From contig JADILZ010000062.1 of assembly GCA_017695065.1 (NCBI GenBank), forward strand, positions 1-47,785: a stretch of 47,785 nt of DNA, given 5' to 3'. The notes beneath the pieces are model-generated. The model did not search any database. It was not told the origin of the DNA and saw only the letters and a list, made by a program, of their open reading frames with translations. A program made the position numbers and the translations under genes. Of the stretch, positions 1 through 7,800 are shown piece by piece (within the stretch, counting starts at the first letter, position 1; each line of letters starts with the position of its first letter). The DNA comes from Candidatus Cryptobacteroides excrementipullorum (GTDB taxonomy: Bacteria; Bacteroidota; Bacteroidia; Bacteroidales; UBA932).

Positions 1-171
1 GCAGTGAAGGTGCCGGCGGAGCGAAGCGGAGGCGCATGCCCCACCGGGGCTGTCACCGTCAGGTGACTGGGGGTGGACAGACAGGATTTCTGTAAGAAAT
101 CCGGTCATAAATGATAAAATATTGATTTTTAACATAATATTGTTAAACATAAATTCGTCGAACTGACGTTA
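1..171 (-). repeat. Partial copy of a MITE-like structured repeat element
   Basis: Read on the minus strand this segment matches 47387-47557 without gaps, with about 9 mismatches in 171 bp, so the two window ends carry the same element in opposite orientation. Its inner end (150-171) is the terminal repeat, beginning TAACGTCAG when read leftwards. Next come an AT-rich stretch (about 105-149) and a GC-rich part with two perfect hairpins: GTCACC/GGTGAC at 52-67 and GCCCC/GGGGC at 38-50. The rest of the element lies outside the window. No credible protein is encoded. Function is unknown. Confidence 0.85.
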
Positions 172-176
172 TTTTT

Positions 177-221
177 AAGAAACAGTTTTGAATTTTTATG
201 TAAAAATTCAAACAGTTTCTT
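177..221. terminator. Long AT-rich hairpin beside the left repeat
   Basis: AAGAAAC (177-183) pairs with GTTTCTT (215-221), and a 12-bp perfect inner stem (187-198 with 201-212) follows after a small internal loop. It starts 6 bp after the repeat element ends. It could be a bidirectional terminator shielding the ABC-F gene from leftward transcription, or a cruciform. Only the fold is seen; the role is inferred. Confidence 0.5.
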
Positions 222-266
222 GCCAGATAAAAGCATGAGACTCTTCCCAATACGGAGGTTATTGCC

Positions 267-274
267 TATCTTTG
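267..274 (+). promoter_or_regulatory. Bacteroidetes -7 box for the ABC-F gene
   Basis: TATCTTTG matches TAnnTTTG and lies 28 bp before the ATG at 303, implying a leader of roughly 20-25 nt. No convincing -33 TTTG was found at the usual spacing. Confidence 0.5.
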
Positions 275-302
275 CAGGCATTTTTCCAGACATCATGTTT
301 TT

Positions 303-2165
303 ATGGCAAGTTATCTCCAGATAGAGAACATCTCGAAATCCTACGGGCCGAAGGTCCTTTTCGAGCATATAGGCTTCAATATAAACGAGGGCGACAAGAT
401 TGCACTGATCGCTCCGAACGGCACTGGCAAGACCTCACTCATGAGGATTCTCGCAGGCAAGGACGAGTCCGACTCCGGCGGCAAGATCATGTTTCTGAAA
501 GACATACGGATAGCGTTCCTGGAGCAGGAGTACGAGCATGACCCGGAAAAGGGAATCATGGACCAGATAATGGACCACAGCACGGAGTTCACCAGGCATC
601 TGGACCAGGAGCATTACTGGGAATACGAACGGAGGGTGAAAAGCCTGCTGACGAGTTTCCGTCTCAAGGATCCGGACCAGAAGATGAAGGAACTGTCCGG
701 AGGCGAGGTGAAGCGCGTGGCCATAGTCGAGATGCTCGCATCGGAAGCGGACTTCTTCATCATGGACGAGCCTACCAACCACCTGGACATAGACGCGATA
801 GAGTTCCTGGAGGGCTACCTGTCCCGTTCGCGCTGTACCCTGCTCATGGTAACGCATGACAGGTACTTCCTGGACCATGTGTGCAACACTATAATGGAGA
901 TGGACCACGGCGCGATATACACTTACAGAGGGAACTACGAGAACTACCTCGAAAAACGCGAGGACCGTATCGCCAACTACAACGCCGAGACCGACAAGGT
1001 CCGCAACATCCTGCGCCGCGAGCTCGAGTGGATGCGCAGCACACCGCAGGCGCGCACAGGAAAGGCGAAATACAGGATAGACGCTTTCTATGACCTGAAG
1101 GACAGGGCATCGCAGGTATATACGCAGAAACAGGTTTCACTGGCGGAAGTGCAGGGAAGCTCCCGTCTGGGAAGCAAGATAATCAACTGCAAGGATGTAT
1201 CGTTCCATTACGGGGACAAATGCTATCTTGACCATTTCACATACAATTTCCAGAGATACGAGAAAGTCGGCATAGTGGGACGCAACGGGGCCGGGAAAAG
1301 CACGTTCATCAACCTTCTCACTGGTAACTATACTCCGGAGATGGTATGCACAGACCCTCAGGAGTACACCGCGATGCCTCCTGAGCAGAGGAATGGGAAA
1401 GGCCTGCTGACAGGAGAGATAGAGCGCGGAGAGTCTCTGAAAATAGGCTACTACCGGCAGAGCGGGATGTCTTTCAACCCTGAGGACACAGTGCTGGAGA
1501 CCGTGAACGACACCAGGCTCCTGAACCAGTTCCTTTTCCCTCATGACATGCTCAACAACAAGATAGGGACACTCAGCGGGGGCGAGAAACGCCGCCTCTA
1601 CCTGCTCACCATCCTTATGAAGCAGCCCAACCTGCTGGTGCTCGACGAGCCGACCAACGACCTGGACATCGTGACACTCAACGTCCTGGAGGAATATCTG
1701 AAAGAGTTCGGGGGCTCGCTTATCATAGTATCGCATGACAGGCACTTCCTCGACAGGCTCGTGGACCATCTTTTCGTGTTCTGCGGAGACGGGGTGATCA
1801 AGGACTTCATCGGGAGCTACAGCCAGTACAGGGAGTTCATCAAAGAATACGAGGCCAGGCAGCGCTCCGAAGAAAGGGCCGCAGAAAAGACGGCAAAGGA
1901 AGCGAAAGGAAAATCCCTGGCTGCAAAACCTGACGCAGGACAGGCTCCGGCCAGGAAGAAACTGTCATACAAGGAGCAGCGGGAACTGGAACAGCTTGAA
2001 AAGGACCTGGAAAGCCTCAACGCAGAGAAAGCGGCCCTGGAAGCCGACCTGAACAGCGGCACCCTCCAATACGGGCAGCTGCAGGAAGCCTCTCAGCGCA
2101 TCGGGGAAATACTTGCAGAAATAGAAACAAAGGAAAACCGCTGGCTGGAGCTTTCCTGTATGTAG
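303..2165 (+). CDS. ABC-F family ATPase, Uup type
   Basis: Soluble protein of 620 residues with two ABC cassettes and no membrane segments. Cassette 1 has Walker A APNGTGKT (37-44; the usual first Gly is Ala), signature LSGGE (131-135) and Walker B with DEPTNHLD (about 151-162). Cassette 2 has GRNGAGKS (326-333), LSGGE (424-428) and LDEPTNDLD (about 447-455). The segment between them carries the ABC-F linker region, and the C-terminus (about 555-615) is a charged coiled coil like the Uup DNA-binding tail. ABC-F proteins act on the ribosome or, for Uup, in DNA transactions and ribosome maintenance. The Uup assignment rests on the tail. The ATG at 303 follows a -7 box and gives a standard N-terminus. 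It is monocistronic. A diverged relic of codons 19-38 of a homologous gene lies at 4739-4799. Confidence 0.93.
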   Translation: MASYLQIENISKSYGPKVLFEHIGFNINEGDKIALIAPNGTGKTSLMRILAGKDESDSGGKIMFLKDIRIAFLEQEYEHDPEKGIMDQIMDHSTEFTRHLDQEHYWEYERRVKSLLTSFRLKDPDQKMKELSGGEVKRVAIVEMLASEADFFIMDEPTNHLDIDAIEFLEGYLSRSRCTLLMVTHDRYFLDHVCNTIMEMDHGAIYTYRGNYENYLEKREDRIANYNAETDKVRNILRRELEWMRSTPQARTGKAKYRIDAFYDLKDRASQVYTQKQVSLAEVQGSSRLGSKIINCKDVSFHYGDKCYLDHFTYNFQRYEKVGIVGRNGAGKSTFINLLTGNYTPEMVCTDPQEYTAMPPEQRNGKGLLTGEIERGESLKIGYYRQSGMSFNPEDTVLETVNDTRLLNQFLFPHDMLNNKIGTLSGGEKRRLYLLTILMKQPNLLVLDEPTNDLDIVTLNVLEEYLKEFGGSLIIVSHDRHFLDRLVDHLFVFCGDGVIKDFIGSYSQYREFIKEYEARQRSEERAAEKTAKEAKGKSLAAKPDAGQAPARKKLSYKEQRELEQLEKDLESLNAEKAALEADLNSGTLQYGQLQEASQRIGEILAEIETKENRWLELSCM

Positions 2166-2180
2166 CAAATAAAGCCCAAG

Positions 2181-2231
2181 CCTGTCCGTCTCAAGTTCGG
2201 TGTTTTCATAAACGGTATCGACTGTCTTCCA
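2181..2231 (-). pseudogene. Relic of a mannosidase-like F5/8 C-terminal domain
   Basis: On the minus strand this 51-bp stretch reads WKTVDTVYENTELETDR, against WKTVDTVYDNTDLETDR at residues 1150-1166 of the mannosidase encoded at 4894-8496 (DNA 4999-5049). The match is ungapped with 9 nucleotide differences. Eight are third-codon positions and one is a synonymous Arg first position, so the two sequences diverged as coding DNA. Similarity stops on both sides, and a stop codon lies four codons upstream of the Trp (between it and any mannosidase body). It begins 15 bp after the ABC-F stop codon. Confidence 0.8.
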
Positions 2232-2298
2232 GGCAAATGCAGTTCACAGCCTGAAAGATGCAGTCCAGGTCCGTTTTCCGGCAGACCGGGAGTTCCGG

Positions 2299-2330
2299 TT
2301 TGCAATGACAGCAAAGCCAACATATATTTG
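2299..2330 (+). promoter_or_regulatory. Promoter of the LytS/LytTR cassette
   Basis: TTTG (2299-2302) is followed after 20 bp by TATATTTG (2323-2330), a near-ideal Bacteroidetes -33/-7 pair. Transcription should begin about 5 nt downstream, giving a leader of about 20 nt before the ATG at 2355. It lies just beyond the mannosidase relic and would drive 2355-4731. Confidence 0.7.
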
Positions 2331-2354
2331 CCACAGAATTAAACATCTTAATTT

Positions 2355-2927
2355 ATGCATTACAAAATAATTACTATCACTTGTGCACTGGCTAAATATG
2401 GAAAAAATGTTCTGACAATCCTCCTGGCCCTGGCACTCCTTCTTGCCGGAAATACAGAACCGGCGGAAGGGAAGACTTCGGGAGACCTGCCTTTTTTCAG
2501 GACTTCGGGATACAAAGGAAGTGTATCACTTACGGACAGGCTCGTCTTCCTGGGCCTGGACACCTCGCACGGATATATGTTCAACGGGCATCACTACCTC
2601 GGAGCAGGAATCGGTTTCTTCACGGCACCTGTAGGCGAGATTCCGGCGTTCGGGCACTTGTATGCCGATTACAAGGCATATCTCCTGAAGAAAAACAGCA
2701 CGCCGACTGCAGGCATTCAGGCCGGTTACTGCATAGCTTTCAAGGACCTTTCCGGAAATGCTTTCCAAAAAGCATTCGAGCTTGACCCTCACATAGGATG
2801 GAACTGGACATTCAACCATAAAGTCGGACTTGACCTCTCTGTAGGAGCATCCGTGTTCCTCTATGGCACCGGACCTGCCACGGGAGCCAAGGCGATGCCA
2901 AAGATTTCAATCGGGATAGAGTTCTGA
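2355..2927 (+). CDS. Small secreted, probably outer-membrane protein of unknown function
   Basis: I do not recognise a named family. The 190-residue product has an N-terminal hydrophobic stretch (about 19-33, after a Lys at 17) that looks like an export signal with a rather long n-region. The remainder has alternating hydrophobic and polar residues, Gly/aromatic-rich strands and a terminal Phe (ends GIEF), as expected of a small outer-membrane beta-barrel. The stop codon overlaps the kinase start by one base (TGATG at 2925-2929). The protein is therefore translationally coupled to a LytS/LytTR pair and could be its sensor accessory or envelope partner, which is inference. The ATG at 2355 is the first after the promoter; a later start near the hydrophobic stretch is possible. 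Confidence 0.75.
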   Translation: MHYKIITITCALAKYGKNVLTILLALALLLAGNTEPAEGKTSGDLPFFRTSGYKGSVSLTDRLVFLGLDTSHGYMFNGHHYLGAGIGFFTAPVGEIPAFGHLYADYKAYLLKKNSTPTAGIQAGYCIAFKDLSGNAFQKAFELDPHIGWNWTFNHKVGLDLSVGASVFLYGTGPATGAKAMPKISIGIEF

Positions 2928-3982
2928 TGAACAAGACAGGGAAAAATACCATATTGGACCGGTATGGATTCATCTTCACTAAGAAAAAGGGGTTCCATAC
3001 CGTGATGATACTGACAACCACATCAGTCAATATACTGATATGGTTGTCATTGAATTTCAGGTCGGATTTCTTCATGGAAGCCACTTTTACGGACCATCTG
3101 ATGAATCTGCTGCAGATTTTCCTCGAGACGGTCTTCCTGACAGAAGCGACCATACTATACTGCCACTGGGCCATCTGGCATTTCTTCAGGAAAGGCTATT
3201 CGCAAAGCAGCATGGTGAAATACATTTTGACACTTGTGCTTTTCGTGTTGGCTGTATCCTGCCTGATGGCGACTTTCTACCGTCTCCTGTATCCGGACTC
3301 TGATACCGTGTTTCTTGAGACATTGTTTTCCGATGTGCTGTCCACTACCGTGATTGCAAGTCTTCTTTTCAGCAATGCGCTCATAATCAACCTGCGGGAA
3401 GTGGAGGGAAAAATGAGGAAAGCGGAACTTGACAGACTGGCGCTGCAAACAGATCCGCATTTTATCTTCAACAGGTTCAGCACTCTCTCCGAACTGATAT
3501 ACATCGACCCTACGGAAGCGGAACGATACATGAACAGACTGACAGGGCTGTACAGGTATATGCTCCGTAACAGGAACCGGCATCTGGCGCATATCTCGGA
3601 TGAAGTGCGGTCCGTGGAAATGTTCATGGATCTTCTCCGGCCGGAGCCAGGAGAAGTCAGCCTCGTCATCGGCGACGGAATACGCCGCCTGGATGGCCAC
3701 CTCCCGACCATGTCACTCCAGACCCTTGTAGAGAACGCAATGAAACATAACGCACACTCATCTGCACGCCCCCTCTCTATCACGATAGGCTCAGACGGAG
3801 AGTATGTCACAGTAAGAAACAATATCATTCCGCTCCTGGATCCTGTCCCGTCAGAAAAGATCGGACTGAAGAATCTTGACGCATTCTATGATTTCTACTG
3901 CAACAAACATATAGAAGTGGAATCTGCACAGGGTACATTCTCTGTCAGGATACCGATAATATACGAGGAGGACATACAATGA
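2927..3982 (+). CDS. LytS/YehU-type sensor histidine kinase
   Basis: Membrane histidine kinase of 351 residues. The N-terminal ~150 residues hold four hydrophobic segments (about 26-42, 62-82, 99-119 and 135-155) with no obvious extracellular sensor domain. The His-kinase core follows, with the phospho-acceptor at His178 in QTDPHFIFN, an N-box with Asn270 in LVENAMKHN, and a G-box remnant KIGLKNL (311-317). The usual HFLFNSLN reads HFIFNRFS here. Families of this type phosphorylate a LytTR response regulator, and that partner is encoded immediately downstream with a 4-bp ATGA overlap (3979-3982). It also overlaps the upstream gene by one base. Signal unknown. Confidence 0.9.
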   Translation: MNKTGKNTILDRYGFIFTKKKGFHTVMILTTTSVNILIWLSLNFRSDFFMEATFTDHLMNLLQIFLETVFLTEATILYCHWAIWHFFRKGYSQSSMVKYILTLVLFVLAVSCLMATFYRLLYPDSDTVFLETLFSDVLSTTVIASLLFSNALIINLREVEGKMRKAELDRLALQTDPHFIFNRFSTLSELIYIDPTEAERYMNRLTGLYRYMLRNRNRHLAHISDEVRSVEMFMDLLRPEPGEVSLVIGDGIRRLDGHLPTMSLQTLVENAMKHNAHSSARPLSITIGSDGEYVTVRNNIIPLLDPVPSEKIGLKNLDAFYDFYCNKHIEVESAQGTFSVRIPIIYEEDIQ

Positions 3983-4731
3983 AGATACTTGTCATAGAAG
4001 ACGAGACAATGCCGGCGAATTTCCTTGTCCGCAAACTCCGGCAGATACGTCCTGATGCCGAAATCCAGGGTGTGACCAGAAATATCAGGGAGTCTGTCGG
4101 GTTTCTCCTGACAAATTCACCTGATCTGATATTCGCGGACATCCGCCTTGAAGACGGACTCAGTTTCGGAATTTTCTCCCGCGTCAAGACCGATGCTGCA
4201 GTAGTATTCACTACATCGTATAACGAATATGCGATAAAAGCATTCGAATACAACTGTATCGACTACCTTCTCAAACCTGTCACCGATGAAGGGATATCCA
4301 GAGCCCTGGAGAAGTTCGACAGATTCCACACCCCCCTGTCCATTTCTGTGCTTCAGGCTGCCGTCGCCCAGATGGGCAGTGGCACCCAATCCTGGCGACG
4401 GCGGCTTCTAATAGGGCGGGGAGCCTCGATAGCGGTAGTGCCGACAGAAAATATAGCCTGCATCTGCATTGAGTTCGGATATGCCACCGTCTATCTCAAG
4501 GACGGTTCGTCAGGGCTCCTGGACATGCGTCTCGATGAACTCGCGGCACAACTTGACCCTGAAAGGTTCATGAAGATTTCAAGACAGTGCATTGTCTCCC
4601 TGGACAGTGTCACCGGCATTCTCCCTCTGCCGGAAAACAGGCTCTCGCTTGTTCTCTGCACACCAGACAGGAAAGAAGTCACGGTAACACGCTCGCACAC
4701 AGCGCAGTTGAAAAGCCGCCTGGACCGGTGA
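3979..4731 (+). CDS. LytTR-family response regulator
   Basis: Two-domain regulator of 250 residues. The receiver domain (1-115) has the acidic pocket EDE at 7-9, phospho-acceptor Asp54 in FADIRL, Thr79 in FTTS and Lys99 in LLKP. The C-terminal LytTR DNA-binding domain (about 145-250) contains the typical FMKISRQCIVSLDSV stretch. It should bind direct-repeat sites upstream of its targets once phosphorylated by the LytS-type kinase it overlaps. The target is unknown; autoregulation of the promoter at 2299 is plausible but no clear repeat was identified. Seven bases after its stop codon begins a relic of an ABC-F gene. Confidence 0.92.
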   Translation: MKILVIEDETMPANFLVRKLRQIRPDAEIQGVTRNIRESVGFLLTNSPDLIFADIRLEDGLSFGIFSRVKTDAAVVFTTSYNEYAIKAFEYNCIDYLLKPVTDEGISRALEKFDRFHTPLSISVLQAAVAQMGSGTQSWRRRLLIGRGASIAVVPTENIACICIEFGYATVYLKDGSSGLLDMRLDELAAQLDPERFMKISRQCIVSLDSVTGILPLPENRLSLVLCTPDRKEVTVTRSHTAQLKSRLDR

Positions 4732-4738
4732 TCAATAT

Positions 4739-4799
4739 CTATTCGAGCATATAGGCTTAAATATCAATGAGGGCGAAAAGATTGCCCTGATCGCGCCGA
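4739..4799 (+). pseudogene. Relic of an ABC-F gene (codons 19-38)
   Basis: This 61-bp segment aligns without gaps to 357-417 inside the ABC-F gene, with 54 of 61 bases identical. All seven differences fall at third codon positions. The translation LFEHIGLNINEGEKIALIAP differs from the intact gene only by Phe to Leu and Asp to Glu. The pattern shows the fragment came from a homolog that diverged under coding constraint and was then cut down, rather than from a recent copy of the neighbour. No start codon or continuation remains on either side. Confidence 0.88.
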
Positions 4800-4807
4800 T
4801 TCAAAAA

Positions 4808-4842
4808 GTGGGCAGACAGGGATTCCATCCACTGTCGCCCAC
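4808..4842. terminator. Bulged 11-bp hairpin between convergent genes
   Basis: GTGGGC-A-GACAG (4808-4819) pairs with CTGTC-GCCCAC (4832-4842) around a 12-nt loop. The minus-strand read is followed by CTTTTTGA. It lies between the end of the regulator operon and the end of the mannosidase gene, so it can serve both directions. Confidence 0.6.
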
Positions 4843-4862
4843 CCTCGGTCGATGACGGCATC

Positions 4863-4877
4863 ACACCGGTGCGGTGT
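4863..4877. terminator. Short hairpin downstream of the mannosidase gene
   Basis: ACACCG (4863-4868) pairs perfectly with CGGTGT (4872-4877) around a 3-nt loop. It sits 17 bp beyond the mannosidase stop codon and may add to termination on the minus strand. There is no U-rich tail next to it. Confidence 0.35.
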
Positions 4878-4893
4878 CCGGCCGTATCACATA

Positions 4894-7800
4894 TCAATAG
4901 ACCTTGAACTCGTATATCCTGGCAGCGGCGCCTTCGCTCTGGTCCGGTTTTGAAACCGACAGTCTCACATAGCGTGCGGCTACAGGCTCGGCGAGGAGAC
5001 GGTCTGTCTCGAGATCGGTATTGTCATAGACGGTATCCACTGTCTTCCATTCGCTCTGGCCGTCAGCCTTTACCTGCAGGCTGTACTCCTTGGCGATATA
5101 GTCGAGGGACTCAAGACCTGCAGTCATCACATACCATCCCTTTATCCCGGTATCCTTGCCGAGATCCACGGTGATGTACTTCGGCTTCGCCCCGCTTACA
5201 TCGCACCACTTGGTCTCAGGATTGCCGTCTGTGGCAAGTTCCGCCCTCTCGCCTTCACCGGTCTGTCCGGTACACTCGACTACCGGCTTTCCGGCCAGGA
5301 GGTTGTCCCTGGAGCCGATAGAGGCTGAAGCCTCCGGCTCCGGAAGGCAGACGCGGAGAAGGTCGGATGCAGGTGTAACCACATTGTTCTTGTCATCGGC
5401 TGCGGATGCCGCGAAAACCACGATATCCGGATCGTCAGGCAGCACCAGTTCCGTGGCTCCTTCAGGAATGTCAAGTCCGATGCAGAACATGTATGCGAAC
5501 TCATAAGGAAGATCGGCATTCTTTATCATGCTATGCCTGTGTGTCCCGACATACGCCACTCCGGCAGACTTGAGGAAGGCCTCGGTATGGCCTGTATGGC
5601 CCCACTGTCCGACAAATCCGCTGTAGTACGGCACGACAGTCTCATACACTGTGTCCCCGACCTTGAATGAGGACTCGGTATCCCTTAAAGTGGATGCAGC
5701 AAGGAGGTAGAGCCTGTTGTAGTCCCCGGCAGGAAGGGCGACAGTGTCACCATTGCACTTGACAGCATTCTCCACGGTACCGTCCTGAAGGACGAACCTC
5801 ACTCCCCTGTACATTATTTCCTCCGGAAGAAGCTCCGCAGCGAAGGAATTGCCCTTCCCGTCGAAGTTGACATCGGAACGGAAAGCATTGTAAGATGCAG
5901 CCTTGGCATTATAAGGAAGCACGACAGGAACCGACTCCACGGCGGATGTCTCCTTGCCGTAGCCCTTCAGCTTCACCATGAAGGTCTTCATACCGTAAGG
6001 AGAGATGGAGAAAGCAAGTTCATTGCCTGAGAATGAGGCATTTCCCTTTACATCCTCATTGCCGTTGAGTTCCTTGGCCATGATGATGTCCGAAGCGAAA
6101 CGGATCTTTGCATCCGTAGCGCCGGAACCGGCTGTCTCGTAGAACCTGACCACGTAGGCGTCAGTGTCCTCCGCATGCTTGAGGGCGCGGAGAGCCACAT
6201 TCCCGTCAAGCGACTCCGCGAACGAGAAGGTGCGGCCGAGAGCTCCGCGGTGCTTTCCGACGAAGAATGCCTTCAGAGGCTGGTTGAGCACTTCGGCTTT
6301 CCTTACTGTCCCTGCAGTACGGAAATCTCCGGCATGGCCTACGATCGAATATGTGAAGATATGGTGTCCGAAGTCCTGCCTGCTCTGGTATGTATAGCGT
6401 CCCTGGGTAGAAGGAGTGTGCAGGAGGGTGAGACGGAGTGTGTTGTCAGAGGGCTTGTCCCAGCCGTATTTGCTGTCATTGAGGACAGAAACGCCGTAGG
6501 CTCCGTCCTCTTCAGTCAGGTCGGCCCACTGCTGTGCATAGACCTCGTATGCGATATCGGTATTGTTCCCGCGGGCCACGGAGCCTACGCCGAGATCATA
6601 GACAGCCTCCGGATTGGATACAGAGAGAGGGAATTCGGCTTTCAGCAGGGCATCGGTGGTCTGCCAGTCGATTTCGTTGCGGATGTCGATGCGGTCGCTC
6701 TGGCCTCCCTCGTAAAGAGTCACATACTGCACGAAGCGCGAATCCCCGTGCGTTCTTTCCACCCTGAGCGCACCTCTTACAGGACCTGCCTCTGCCACAG
6801 TAACTTCTACATTGTCAGACACAGGGACAGGCTCCGCGTCCATGGTGCTCTTGATAATCTCCCATGCTGGCCAGTTGTAGGAAGGGTTGTGCGTGAAAAG
6901 TGCCAGGCGGACAGCCTTGCCTTTCTCCACCAGTTCCCTGCCGTCACGCTTGTCCACGATGGAGCAGATGTCCCCGTTGCCGTCAAGGGTGACCTTATAT
7001 ACACTGTTCTCGATCACATTCCCGGAGGCGCTTACTGAAGCGGCGGCCTTCCTTCCTCCTTTCCTCACATCATATACCGCATATCCGGCAGCAGGCACGG
7101 ATGCGTTGAACAGAATCCTGGTACCTGTGGCTTCATCGGACGAGAGTACCTGGCATGCCACCGGCCTGCCAGCGCCGTCATATACAGAGACTTTCCTGCC
7201 GAGATACGGGAGGGATGCCTCAACGATGTCATCGACACGGAACCCGGCAGCATTGTAAACCACCAGCGGCATGCCTTTCACGTCCGTATCCATCTCGCGG
7301 GATACAGCCCCTACCGAAGATGTCAGCACATCGGAGAACTGTTTCATGGAGATAAGCTCGTCATTCCATGAGAATTCGTATGCACGCGGAATGCTCGTCC
7401 CGGTGAGGTCGTCATGGAACTGGTGCCAGATAAAGCGTTTCCATGCTTCGTTAAGGAATTCCTGCGGATAATCCGAAGTCCCGAGCCAGTCCGCAGCCAC
7501 TGCACTGCGCTCTGCCGCATCGGCGATCTGCTCGTTCCTCCTGTTGTAGAACTTCATGGCAGCCTGGGATGTATAGCAGCCCGTAGCATGGACATCCATC
7601 AGAAGCTCTCCGTCCCATACAGGAAGCTCGGGGTGGTTCTCATAAGGCAAATAATCCTTGTACAGGCGGTCGCTCTCGGCACTTATTATCTCCACCGGGC
7701 CGTCGCCTGCAAGACTGTGCTCCACTGTACGGACCGACTCGATAGTCGGGGATCCGCCGGTGTCGCCTGTACCGTAGTAATGATAGACGGCGTTTACTCC

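Noticed and set aside
1..171. CRISPR array or tRNA in the repeat-rich ends.
   Set aside because: There are no regularly spaced direct repeats with unique spacers. The hairpins do not form a cloverleaf and no CCA-type acceptor end is present.
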